From assembly GCA_043818395.1 (NCBI GenBank), contig JBDRFZ010000007.1, positions 1 to 21,035 on the forward strand: a stretch of DNA of 21,035 nucleotides. Direction: 5' to 3'. This document shows, in pieces, positions 13,388 to 20,891 of this stretch (within the stretch, counting starts at the first letter, position 1; every line of letters starts with the position of its first letter). Source of the DNA: JBDRFZ01 sp043818395. Lineage in GTDB: Bacteria; Patescibacteriota; Patescibacteriia; 2-12-FULL-60-25. The notes beneath the pieces are model-generated. The model had not been told where the DNA came from. It worked only from the letters and a program-made list of their open reading frames with translations, and searched no databases. The position numbers were made by a program, and so were the translations under genes.

Positions 13388-14032
13388 GTGAAAATTATCA
13401 GCTTAAAAACCGCATTAGATCAAACTGCCATAAAAACTGCTGTTCAGGTTTTAAATGATGGCGGTGTGATCGCTTATCCAACCGAAACAACTTATGGCCT
13501 GGGTTGTGATCCGCGTAATGCGAAAGCGGTTGCCAGGATTTATAAATTGAAAGGACGCGAAAGAAAAAAACCGTTTTTACTCGTAGCTTCATCCGTAGCC
13601 CAGGTCCGTCGCGTAGCTAAGCTACACGCTATAAGTTACGAGCTACAAGCCCGTTATTGGCCTGGTCCGCTAACGCTCGTTTTACCGGTTAAACGGATGC
13701 TCGTTCACCGAGCGCGCTTGCATAAATCAATCACGCCGCATGACGAAATAGCGGTTCGCGTTTCATCTTCGCCATTCGTGCGGGCCTTATGCAAAGCGTA
13801 TGGATTTCCTATTGTTTCGACTTCAGCAAATAAAACCGGAGAATCGGAATGTCGATCGAGGAGAGCGGTGAGGCGTGTATTCGGTAAAGTTAAAACGCAA
13901 ACCCTTGTACCGGATTTAATAATTGATGCAGGCGCATTGCCACGCCGCAAGCCATCAACCGTGGTACGGATTAAGGCGAACGGAACAATCGAGGTACTGC
14001 GTCAGGGGGCGATCAAGATTCACGAAACTTGA
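13388..14032 (+). CDS. tsaC: L-threonylcarbamoyladenylate synthase (YrdC/Sua5 domain)
   Basis: A 214-aa single YrdC-domain protein. It makes threonylcarbamoyl-AMP from Thr, bicarbonate and ATP, the first step of t6A37 synthesis in ANN-decoding tRNAs. Signatures: GGVIAYPTETTYGLGCD (25-41), IYKLKGRERKKPF (the KxR substrate site, with an atypical Glu-Arg after it), RYWPGPLTLVLP, and VSTSANKTGE. I start at GTG 13388 (KIISLK...), because an upstream TTG at 13370 overlaps the terminator and a -10 box ends 6 nt before the GTG. The stretch KLHAISYELQAR is encoded by AGCTAC-rich repeat-like DNA (13611-13653). TGA at 14030 overlaps the upp promoter. Confidence 0.9.
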   Translation: MKIISLKTALDQTAIKTAVQVLNDGGVIAYPTETTYGLGCDPRNAKAVARIYKLKGRERKKPFLLVASSVAQVRRVAKLHAISYELQARYWPGPLTLVLPVKRMLVHRARLHKSITPHDEIAVRVSSSPFVRALCKAYGFPIVSTSANKTGESECRSRRAVRRVFGKVKTQTLVPDLIIDAGALPRRKPSTVVRIKANGTIEVLRQGAIKIHET

Positions 14033-14057
14033 CCTCTTAGTCCGACGGAGCTAAAAA
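14029..14057 (+). promoter_or_regulatory. Predicted promoter of upp
   Basis: TTGACC (14029-14034), 17-nt spacer, TAAAAA (14052-14057). The -35 contains the tsaC stop codon. Confidence 0.55.
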
Positions 14058-14089
14058 TTACTAAGTTGTTTTTTACAAAGGAGAAAAAC

Positions 14090-14737
14090 GTGGCATTATT
14101 GCACATTTCAATTCATCCGGTAGTTCAAGACAAAGTCACGCAGTTGCGCGATAAGACGATTTCCACCAACCGGTTTTGGCGTTTACTCGAAGAGATCACC
14201 CAGTTTCTCGCTTACGAAGCTCTGGCCGATCTTGAGACCGAGTTTGCGGAAGTAGAAACGCCTTTAGCCAAAGCCCAGGGGCGTAGGCTAAGTGAAAAGA
14301 TCGGTCTATTCCCGATTTTGCGCGCCGGACTTGGCATGGTGAATCCTTTTCGGAGCATGATGCCCACGGCGCGTGTTTGGCATATTGGTATGTATCGGAA
14401 CGAACAGACTCGCGAACCAGTCTGGTACTACAATAAAGTGCCACCGCAGCCTAAGTCAGACGTCTGCTATGTACTCGACCCTATGCTGGCTACCGGAGGC
14501 ACGGCTTGTGCAGCGGTTGATTTTCTTACCAAGTGGGGTGCCAGACGAATTTCTTATGTAGGCATCATCGCCGCTCCTGAAGGCGTGAAGGCATTGTCCA
14601 GCGCATTTCCGGATGTCCCGATTCATATCGGCGCTCTGGATGATCATTTGAATGATGCCGCCTATATCGTTCCTGGTTTAGGCGACGCAGGTGATCGTAT
14701 GTTTGGTACCTGCGTCGAAGAACCGGCGGAGAACTAA
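14090..14737 (+). CDS. upp: Uracil phosphoribosyltransferase
   Basis: A 215-aa type I PRTase fold, close to the usual 208-210 aa. It makes UMP from uracil and PRPP (pyrimidine salvage) in the cytoplasm. Conserved blocks: ISTNRFWRLLEEI, YEALADLETE (42-51), FPILRAGLGM (74-83), GMYRNEQTREPVWYYNK (100-116), the PRPP loop DPMLATGGTA (130-139), AAPEGV, and the uracil-binding YIVPGLGDAGDRMFGT near the end. The start is GTG 14090: AAAGGAG (14077-14083) is 6 nt upstream, and family homology begins there. It is the only housekeeping gene here with a strong Shine-Dalgarno. Salvage fits an organism with limited pyrimidine synthesis, which is inference. It has its own promoter and terminator-like hairpin. 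Confidence 0.96.
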   Translation: MALLHISIHPVVQDKVTQLRDKTISTNRFWRLLEEITQFLAYEALADLETEFAEVETPLAKAQGRRLSEKIGLFPILRAGLGMVNPFRSMMPTARVWHIGMYRNEQTREPVWYYNKVPPQPKSDVCYVLDPMLATGGTACAAVDFLTKWGARRISYVGIIAAPEGVKALSSAFPDVPIHIGALDDHLNDAAYIVPGLGDAGDRMFGTCVEEPAEN

Positions 14738-14760
14738 GTTTACAGCGAACAATTCTATCT

Positions 14761-14792
14761 AGACCGACCGAACTAAGGTCGGTCTTGCGTTT
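14761..14792 (+). terminator. Hairpin terminator after upp (weak U-tract)
   Basis: AGACCGACC (14761-14769), 7-nt loop, GGTCGGTCT (14777-14785), perfect 9 bp, followed by TGCGTTT. Confidence 0.6.
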
Positions 14793-14843
14793 ACCGTTTC
14801 AGCGGAAGCGTATTTTGTTATATGCTGGGTATGAGATTTTTTC

Positions 14844-15761
14844 ATGACCCCGACAGAAATTAAAAAAGCATTATCCGAGTTTGGCGGCCAGGCTAACAAG
14901 CGTCTGGGCCAGCATTTTTTAATTGATAATAAAGTTCTCGAGACGATCGTAGAAACCGCGGATATCCATGCGGGTGATACGGTTTTAGAAGTCGGTCCGG
15001 GACTCGGCGTGTTAACGTCGGCGTTACTTGATCACGGAGCCGAAGTCATGGCCATTGAGCAGGACCGAAGGATGGTTGAATATTTAGAAAAAAACGTAAG
15101 GGCGCGTCGTGCCGTGCCCCTACGAATTGTCCAGGGTAACGCGGCTTACGTTCATTGGCATGAATTAACGGATGAAAAATCATGGAAGTTTGTCTCAAAT
15201 TTACCTTATGGCATCACGTCTCTAGCTCTGCGTAAGGCGTTGTATTCGCCACGACCGCCGTTGAATATCGTTGTTTTGGTACAGAGAGAGGTAGGGGAGA
15301 GAGCGACCACCGTAGGGGCGGGGTCTCCCCGTCCGGGCGCGGAAACCGCGCCCCTACGACATCGCGGTAAAACATCGCTTTTATCGCTTATGGTCGCGCT
15401 CGCTTCATCGTCAACCAGGATCGTGCGGCGTGTGTCGGCTGATGCGTTTTATCCGCCACCAAAAGTTGAATCCGTGATTTTGCAAATTACACCTATGACA
15501 CTGGAAGACCGGATAAAGCGCTGGGGCATGGAGCCGGAAAAAATCATGGAAATCGCGCGTCAGGGTTTTGCACATCCAAGGAAATTATTAAAATCTAATT
15601 TATCAACTATGGGGCCGGGGTCTTTTTGCCAGGGCAGGGGGATCCCGTCCCTACGGCAGTTGGATATTCCGGAAAAAGCCAGGCCTGAAGATTTATCGCC
15701 GGATGATTGGGTGAGGCTTTGCGGATTTATTAATTTAAATGATGCAGGCTTCATACCTTGA
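14844..15761 (+). CDS. ksgA: 16S rRNA (A1518/A1519) N6-dimethyltransferase carrying three in-frame repeat insertions
   Basis: A 305-aa protein; the family is usually 255-275 aa. It dimethylates two adjacent adenines in the 3' hairpin of 16S rRNA during 30S maturation. Conserved parts: KRLGQHFLID (19-28), motif I LEVGPGLGVLT (48-58), acidic IEQD (71-74), the catalytic NLPYGI (119-124), AFYPPPKVES (201-210), and HPRKLLKSNL in the C-terminal helical domain. Three segments do not fit the family and are encoded by GC-rich palindromes: VRARRAVPLR (85-94), TTVGAGSPRPGAETAPLRH (155-173) and TMGPGSFCQGRGIPSLRQ (255-272). Without them the length is about 259. All catalytic motifs are intact, so it is probably active. 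A possible -10 (TATATG, 14819-14824) lies ~20 nt upstream. Confidence 0.93.
   Translation: MTPTEIKKALSEFGGQANKRLGQHFLIDNKVLETIVETADIHAGDTVLEVGPGLGVLTSALLDHGAEVMAIEQDRRMVEYLEKNVRARRAVPLRIVQGNAAYVHWHELTDEKSWKFVSNLPYGITSLALRKALYSPRPPLNIVVLVQREVGERATTVGAGSPRPGAETAPLRHRGKTSLLSLMVALASSSTRIVRRVSADAFYPPPKVESVILQITPMTLEDRIKRWGMEPEKIMEIARQGFAHPRKLLKSNLSTMGPGSFCQGRGIPSLRQLDIPEKARPEDLSPDDWVRLCGFINLNDAGFIP
15095..15124 (+). repeat. Palindromic element 1 inside ksgA
   Basis: CGTAAGGGC (15095-15103) is complementary, with one mismatch, to GCCCCTACG (15116-15124). It is read in frame as RARRAVPLR. The ends match the CGTAGGGGC...GCCCCTACG termini of element 2. Confidence 0.7.
15311..15358 (+). repeat. Palindromic element 2 inside ksgA
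   Basis: Perfect 10-bp terminal inverted repeats: CGTAGGGGCG (15311-15320) and CGCCCCTACG (15349-15358). Two inner hairpins: CGGGG-TCT-CCCCG (15319-15331) and GGGCGCGG-AAA-CCGCGCCC (15335-15353). The 48 bp preserve the frame and encode the insert around TVGAGSPRPGAETAPLR. Confidence 0.9.
15609..15656 (+). repeat. Palindromic element 3 inside ksgA (degraded)
   Basis: GGGGCCGGGGTCT near 15611-15623 matches GGGGCGGGGTCT of element 2, and the right end GTCCCTACGG matches its CCCCTACG end. The interior has diverged (CAGGGCAGGGGGATCCC). It is read in the same frame: T-M-G-P-G-S...S-L-R-Q versus T-V-G-A-G-S...P-L-R-H. Confidence 0.7.
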
Positions 15762-15864
15762 AGCCAAAGTCTTATAACTTACGCTCCGTTTCGGCGTTTG
15801 CCGGAGCTGGGTCTTAAATATGCCATTTTTCAACTGATTTCGATAAAATCGCGATATTACGGTG

Positions 15865-15888
15865 CTGTCAAGCGATATAGCTTGACAG
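15865..15888. promoter_or_regulatory. Perfect inverted repeat overlapping the rRNA -35 box
   Basis: CTGTCAAGC (15865-15873), 6-nt GATATA, GCTTGACAG (15880-15888). The right arm contains TTGACA of the 16S promoter and the left arm contains TTGACA on the minus strand. It could be an operator for a dimeric regulator or a bidirectional promoter element. Confidence 0.6.
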
Positions 15889-15910
15889 GTCGTTAGAAAA
15901 CCCGTAATCT
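15882..15910 (+). promoter_or_regulatory. Predicted promoter of the 16S rRNA gene
   Basis: TTGACA (15882-15887), 17-nt spacer, TAATCT (15905-15910), leaving a ~215-nt leader before the mature 5' end. The gene-free stretch 15762-16131 also holds a GC-rich hairpin just after ksgA (GCTCCG/CGGAGC, ~15783-15806), a CCACGC-CAAAA-GCGTGG hairpin at 15961-15977, and the processing structures listed separately. Confidence 0.65.
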
Positions 15911-16023
15911 TTCCGCACGTTCGATCATCAAAGTACCGTTAGCAAAACAAAAAAAATAACCCACGCCAAAAGCGTGGTTTAGTGAGCCTCGGCCTTGATC
16001 TGACGAACATAGGTCTTCGACAA

Positions 16024-16042
16024 CAGAAGAGTGACCATGAAA
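16024..16042 (+). other. 5' arm of the pre-16S processing helix
   Basis: CAGAAGAGTGACCATGAAA (16024-16042) pairs over 19 bp, one G-U, with TTTCATGGTCACTTTTCTG ending at 17727. This encloses the whole 16S gene, as expected for an RNase III substrate. Two further leader hairpins follow: CTTCAGCA/TGCTGAAG (16065-16084, perfect 8 bp) and a UUCG-capped hairpin at 16105-16130 that ends just before the mature 5' end. Confidence 0.85.
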
Positions 16043-16131
16043 TTAAAATCTGAATCGGGTCTTTCTTCAGCAGGATTGCTGAAGATTATATAAATTGATT
16101 GATTGTCCATTGATCTTCGGATCAAAGGACT

Positions 16132-17638
<1,507 letters not shown>

Positions 17639-17708
17639 CTAGGGAGAAAAGACTGTCCGATTTATCGGATAAGTCGGGATAAGATTCCCAAGGTCGGACC
17701 GATAAGAT

Positions 17709-17727
17709 TTTCATGGTCACTTTTCTG
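17709..17727 (+). other. 3' arm of the pre-16S processing helix
   Basis: TTTCATGGTCACTTTTCTG pairs with 16024-16042. Between the mature 3' end and this arm lies a second nested hairpin (GTCCGA 17655-17660 with TCGGAC 17694-17699). Confidence 0.85.
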
Positions 17728-17736
17728 AAGTTGAAA

Positions 17737-17768
17737 TAAAAAACGCCTCGGCAACATGTCGGGGTTTT
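17737..17768 (+). terminator. Intrinsic terminator of the 16S transcription unit
   Basis: CCTCGGC (17746-17752), loop AACAT, GTCGGGG (17758-17764), flanked by A-run and TTTT. Two G-U pairs. It shows that the 16S gene ends as a single-gene transcript. Confidence 0.75.
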
Positions 17769-17811
17769 GTATTAAGTTTTATCTGTCATTCTCGTGAAGA
17801 GGATAACAAAT

Positions 17812-18420
17812 TTAAATTTGAGCCACTAATCGTTCCAGCGCTTCTTTGACTGGGCGCAGTTCTTTCATTTCATCCTCGAGTGATTGTTCGGTTGCGTATT
17901 TCCCATTCGCAGCCACGATATACATAGATCGGAGCGGTACATGAGGGTTTACTGCACCGTGACTTTCGGTCGTGAGTGTCACATCGCGTCGCGCTTGTTC
18001 TTGACGTACGGATCCGTCAGGCAAGACTAAAACTATGGCGTCCTGCCAATATGCTGGAATCTGGCCACCATGATTTTGTGCGAGTTTTTTGTAATAATTG
18101 ATCATGAGATCGCCGATTTCTTGAGGCGTTAACGTATCTTCGTCGCGATTGCCGAGTGCATTTCTTTTAACCTTGGCCGGATCAATCGTCTCTCCGGAGA
18201 TGACAAAAGCAGAATCCAATCCTAGGATCGGGAGTTTTGTCAGATCAAGATAAGCGCGCGCTTTCCGCACGGCGTTTTCTGCAATATCGCTGCCTTCTTC
18301 GATATCGACGGGCGTGATTCCGGCTTCAACCGGCGTAAGTATTTGGGCTTTAATGTCCGCGAGCAGTTTGCGTACGCGTTCGACCTTGGCCGGGTTTGAA
18401 GTGGCTATAAGAAGTTGCAT
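17812..18420 (-). CDS. HAM1/RdgB-like non-canonical purine NTP pyrophosphatase
   Basis: A 202-aa protein of the ITPase-like fold. LLIATSNPAKVERVRKLL (3-20) is the family start (nucleotide-binding T/S-N-x-x-K), DIEEGSDIAENAVRKARAY (39-57) matches the E-x-x-x-x-x-x-N-A-x-x-K-A motif, and ILGLDSAFVISG (65-76) replaces the classical DDSGL-x-V with one Asp lost. The family hydrolyses ITP, dITP and XTP to monophosphates, cleaning the nucleotide pool. The changed DDSGL block and the diverged C-terminal half make the exact substrate uncertain. GAGGA lies about 7 nt before the ATG. It is 50 nt downstream of the membrane-anchored hypothetical gene, perhaps co-transcribed with it. Confidence 0.8.
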   Translation of the reverse strand: MQLLIATSNPAKVERVRKLLADIKAQILTPVEAGITPVDIEEGSDIAENAVRKARAYLDLTKLPILGLDSAFVISGETIDPAKVKRNALGNRDEDTLTPQEIGDLMINYYKKLAQNHGGQIPAYWQDAIVLVLPDGSVRQEQARRDVTLTTESHGAVNPHVPLRSMYIVAANGKYATEQSLEDEMKELRPVKEALERLVAQI

Positions 18421-18470
18421 ATCGATTCCTCATGTAATGTGTTCATTTTCAGTCAAATCTATCTTCATGT

Positions 18471-19301
18471 TTAATATTTATTTTTTAATTTACATTCTGA
18501 ATCGAACATTAAGGTGATGTCAGTATCATTAATAGTAAAAATATATCCATCATCATTGTATTCAATTATTGCAACAGCAGAAGCGGATGCGCCGCGATCC
18601 AGGGCAGTTCTCCAAAGATCTGAGAATGCGCAAGCAGGATCTGAAAGCGGAGTTCCAGGTGGAGAAGAGACCGGCTTAGAAGTATCGCGTTCCATACCGT
18701 TATTACGGTACGAATACTCGGTACTCACGCCGCCCATGATTTTTACATGATGCCATTGCCCAGGCTCATACGCTTTAATCGTAACAGGTTCAAACCAGGC
18801 TCCGTTAGGTGAACTTCCGGCGCCAACTGGCGGTGCATCTTTGGGGGGCGATGTTTCGCGGAAAAATTGATATTCAACAGAAGGATGATAGGATGCGGTT
18901 AAATCCATCGTACCGTCTGATTTTACGTATAAGGCGTTGATGGATAAAAGTTTAGACCCCTCGCCGGCAAAAGACTGTATTTCGGAGAGCGAAGCTATGG
19001 GATCAAATCGTGTTGGGTCTCCTGGTACGGGAACGGTTTGTTCAACGATGGAGCTCGTATACCAAGTAATACCAACAATAAGACCGCCAATAAGCAAGCC
19101 TAATCCGAGTATTGATACGACTATGGCGATTATCAGCTTGCGGGATTGACGTTGAATCATGCTTTGAAGCGCCTCGGGGTTTTGTCCTTCTTGAAGCGCT
19201 TCGAGTAATTTTTGTATCTTTTGGCGATCGCGATCAGAAATCTCCGGAGAACTTAATTTTTCTTCCCACTGTCGTCTTAGGTCATTGGTGTCATTTTGCA
19301 T
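18471..19301 (-). CDS. Membrane-anchored hypothetical protein
   Basis: A 276-aa protein of no family I recognise. Residues 1-54 are cytoplasmic-looking and charged, with a helical stretch (RDRQKIQKLLEALQEG). One transmembrane helix spans ~55-80 (KLIIAIVVSILGLGLLIGG onward). The rest (81-276) is a predicted extracytoplasmic beta-rich domain with few Cys (C224, C270, which could form a disulfide). Short Pro/Gly linker segments occur (SPPKDAPPVGAGSSP). The start ATG has no Shine-Dalgarno; a TATGAT box ends 9 nt upstream. The topology suggests a small cell-envelope protein or anti-sigma-like anchor, but there is no further evidence. Confidence 0.65.
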   Translation of the reverse strand: MQNDTNDLRRQWEEKLSSPEISDRDRQKIQKLLEALQEGQNPEALQSMIQRQSRKLIIAIVVSILGLGLLIGGLIVGITWYTSSIVEQTVPVPGDPTRFDPIASLSEIQSFAGEGSKLLSINALYVKSDGTMDLTASYHPSVEYQFFRETSPPKDAPPVGAGSSPNGAWFEPVTIKAYEPGQWHHVKIMGGVSTEYSYRNNGMERDTSKPVSSPPGTPLSDPACAFSDLWRTALDRGASASAVAIIEYNDDGYIFTINDTDITLMFDSECKLKNKY

Positions 19302-19310
19302 ATTGTTAAA

Positions 19311-19341
19311 ATCATATCATAAATAAAACACCCTCTGGCAA
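19311..19341 (-). promoter_or_regulatory. Possible promoter nested in the tRNA terminator
   Basis: On the minus strand TTGCCA (19341-19336, in the terminator loop), 19-nt spacer, TATGAT (19316-19311), 9 nt to the ATG at 19301. The spacer is longer than ideal. Confidence 0.35.
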
Positions 19342-19353
19342 GGGTGTTTTATT
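19322..19353. terminator. Bidirectional intrinsic terminator after tRNA-Val
   Basis: AATAAAACACCCT (19322-19334), loop CTGGCA, AGGGTGTTTTATT (19341-19353): perfect 13 bp, symmetrical. It starts 1 nt after the CCA end of the tRNA. Confidence 0.92.
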
Positions 19354-19354
19354 A

Positions 19355-19431
19355 TGGTGGACGGCAGAGGGGTCGAACCTCTGACCTTCACAATGTCAAT
19401 GTGACGCTCTAACCAACTGAGCTAGCCGTCC
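19355..19431 (-). tRNA. tRNA-Val (anticodon GAC), CCA encoded
   Basis: Read on the minus strand: acceptor GGACGGC/GCCGTCC, D arm GCTC...GAGC, anticodon stem TCACA/TGTGA with loop TTGACAT (anticodon GAC, decoding GUC/GUU), variable loop AGGTC, T arm AGAGG-TTCGACC-CCTCT, discriminator A followed by an encoded CCA. All pairs are Watson-Crick. Confidence 0.97.
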
Positions 19432-19444
19432 ATTTGGTGCGCAG

Positions 19445-19473
19445 AATTTACCGTTCATGGGACGTTCTGTCAA
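19445..19473 (-). promoter_or_regulatory. Predicted promoter of tRNA-Val
   Basis: On the minus strand TTGACA (19473-19468), 17-nt spacer, TAAATT (19450-19445), 13 nt before the tRNA 5' end. It is divergent with the promoter at 19490. Confidence 0.8.
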
Positions 19474-19489
19474 CGGGTTAATTAAAGTG

Positions 19490-19498
19490 TGGTATACT
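19490..19498 (+). promoter_or_regulatory. Extended -10 promoter of the Cys-rich membrane protein gene
   Basis: TG-G-TATACT (19490-19498) without a good -35. It excludes the GTG at 19489 as start and gives a ~32-nt leader to the ATG at 19537. Confidence 0.6.
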
Positions 19499-19536
19499 TT
19501 GATCAATCAATTTTAAATATTTTTTCTTTTGCCAAT

Positions 19537-20106
19537 ATGGGAGAAATAAAACCAAAAACACCAAGACGTAAACCTAGGAAAACAGCGAATTCATTACCGC
19601 CGTGCGGACCTATCGGAGGACTTACTGAAGATATAGAGAACCCGGCATGCGGACATTCTTCATGCGGTAAGCTCTGCAAAGTTAGATATTGCGGGCCTAC
19701 ATCGCCAATGAGGGATCATCATATAATGCATGCGGCCAGAGGTGTGGCACATGTCTGGACTGCCGCCATAGTGGCTGGCTTGGCCGTGGTTTTAACCGGA
19801 GCTATTGCTTACACGGCTGTAGAAGCTCAATCCACGACAGATCAACCGACACAGGATGAGTTAAAGATTATTCGCATCAAGTTGGATAATTTAGAAAAAA
19901 ATGTAAGCAAGTTGAACCAACAGTATTCAGATGTGGCAGAATCATGTAATAAAGATGTAAGGATTCAATGCGAAGATCGTTGCCAGAATACAAAAATTAG
20001 CAATGAAACAAGCGAGGTCGATGCATGCCTAAAAAATTGCATAGATGGATCAGGTGATGTTAAAACAACCATACTGCTTCCTGTTGGTGCAACTTCTACG
20101 GATTAA
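19537..20106 (+). CDS. Cys-rich single-pass membrane protein with coiled coil
   Basis: A 189-aa protein, no named family. Basic N-terminus (PKTPRRKPRKT). Cys at 23, 38, 43, 47 and 52 (PACGHSSCGKLCKVRYCGP) precede TSPMRDHHIMHAARGVAHVW and a transmembrane helix ~74-97. The outer part has a coiled coil (DELKIIRIKLDNLEKNVSKL, 107-126) and a second Cys cluster (137, 145, 149, 164, 168). The inner Cys/His set could hold zinc and the outer one could form disulfides. I have a recollection, not checked, of similar R-D-H-H...ARGV-H segments before a helix in other CPR hypothetical proteins. No Shine-Dalgarno is seen. The start follows from the promoter position. Confidence 0.72.
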   Translation: MGEIKPKTPRRKPRKTANSLPPCGPIGGLTEDIENPACGHSSCGKLCKVRYCGPTSPMRDHHIMHAARGVAHVWTAAIVAGLAVVLTGAIAYTAVEAQSTTDQPTQDELKIIRIKLDNLEKNVSKLNQQYSDVAESCNKDVRIQCEDRCQNTKISNETSEVDACLKNCIDGSGDVKTTILLPVGATSTD

Positions 20107-20161
20107 AGATGGATTTTTGATAATTGCGAAATTGAGAGAGAACTTTAGTAAATTATTAGAT

Positions 20162-20193
20162 AATAAACCCCAGATATCAATCTGGGTTTTATT
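20162..20193 (+). terminator. Intrinsic terminator of the Cys-rich membrane protein gene
   Basis: AATAAACCCCAGAT (20162-20175), loop ATCA, ATCTGGGTTTTATT (20180-20193); 14 pairs with one mismatch. Confidence 0.9.
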
Positions 20194-20226
20194 GTTGTTT
20201 TATTAAATAGCTTAATTTTTATATTC

Positions 20227-20255
20227 TTGACTAAGTTGGAAATTTACGGTTGGCT
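20227..20255 (+). promoter_or_regulatory. Possible promoter of the 144-aa gene
   Basis: TTGACT (20227-20232), 17-nt spacer, TTGGCT (20250-20255), a poor -10. The following leader has two hairpins: GCCACC-CAA-GGTGGC (20262-20276) and CGGCG-CGGCA-CGCCG (20282-20296). Confidence 0.4.
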
Positions 20256-20313
20256 ACTGTCGCCACCCAAGGTGGCCCGAACGGCGCGGCACGCCGACGC
20301 ACCTTGAGGAATC

Positions 20314-20748
20314 ATGGCCAAGCTCTTTATATCGTATGTTGGTCTCGTATCAAATTTTTGCCGCGGTGAGATAGATGAGTTCGATCTAAACTGCGGATTG
20401 TTCTACCTAGGGCGTGCTCGTGAAGAGATTATTGTGGCTAAGGGCATTTCATCGCTTTGGCCATTTTGGCAATTGAGTAACGATCCTGAAGCAAGAATGA
20501 GCGTATATACGGCTCTTAATAAATCACTCAGACAAGCAGATGCTGAAGGCAGGGTTCGTTGGAGAATCAGAGGGAAAAGTCCCAGTTACTCAGAATTGAA
20601 TGAGTTTTTGGACGAACATAGAGAGGGGCGGATCCCTTTGGTTTTAAAGGGCGAGGACGGAAAAACGGAGATCTTTATACCTTACTCATGCCCCGGCGTT
20701 TCAGCTCGCATAAAAAAAGCGGGCTTGTTCATAGACGTTGTCTATTGA
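20314..20748 (+). CDS. Unrecognised 144-aa protein
   Basis: No family recognised. Soluble, mixed alpha/beta: ISYVGLVSNFCRGEIDEFDL, then LFYLGRAREEIIVAKG, a helical middle (VYTALNKSLRQADAEG), a basic strand (RVRWRIRGKSPSY), LNEFLDEHREGRIPLVLKG, and a C-terminal strand-rich end (TEIFIPYSCP, AGLFIDVVY). No signal peptide or membrane helix. GAGGA (20305-20309) is 4 nt before the ATG. Like the genes at 9021-11106 it is a lone unit with a TTGACN promoter, a hairpin-rich leader and a long terminator, so it may belong to the same accessory class. Confidence 0.62.
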   Translation: MAKLFISYVGLVSNFCRGEIDEFDLNCGLFYLGRAREEIIVAKGISSLWPFWQLSNDPEARMSVYTALNKSLRQADAEGRVRWRIRGKSPSYSELNEFLDEHREGRIPLVLKGEDGKTEIFIPYSCPGVSARIKKAGLFIDVVY

Positions 20749-20780
20749 TCCTTGTACAAACAATCGTTTTAACGTCTAAC

Positions 20781-20827
20781 GCGTCTCGTGCATCCTCATA
20801 ATCGAGGATTTCCACGGGCGCTTTTTT
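20781..20827 (+). terminator. Two-tier intrinsic terminator of the 144-aa gene
   Basis: GCGTCTCGTG (20781-20790) pairs with CACGGGCGC (20813-20821) with one bulged T; an inner hairpin ATCCTC-ATAATC-GAGGAT (20792-20809); six T follow. Confidence 0.82.
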
Positions 20828-20855
20828 AAATTCCTATGATCACGGTTTCGCGCAC

Positions 20856-20885
20856 TAGTCAATTTTTTTGATATAGGTGTATAAT
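20856..20885 (+). promoter_or_regulatory. Promoter of a structured RNA running off the window
   Basis: TAGTCA (20856-20861), 18-nt spacer, consensus TATAAT (20880-20885). Transcription would start near 20892. Confidence 0.7.
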
Positions 20886-20891
20886 ATTTTT

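Noticed and set aside
15951..15980. Hairpin CCACGC-CAAAA-GCGTGG with a T-run on the minus strand, looking like a leftward terminator
   Set aside because: There is no leftward transcription unit upstream of it (the 16S gene runs rightward) and the stem is only 6 bp; kept only as a hairpin in the rRNA leader.
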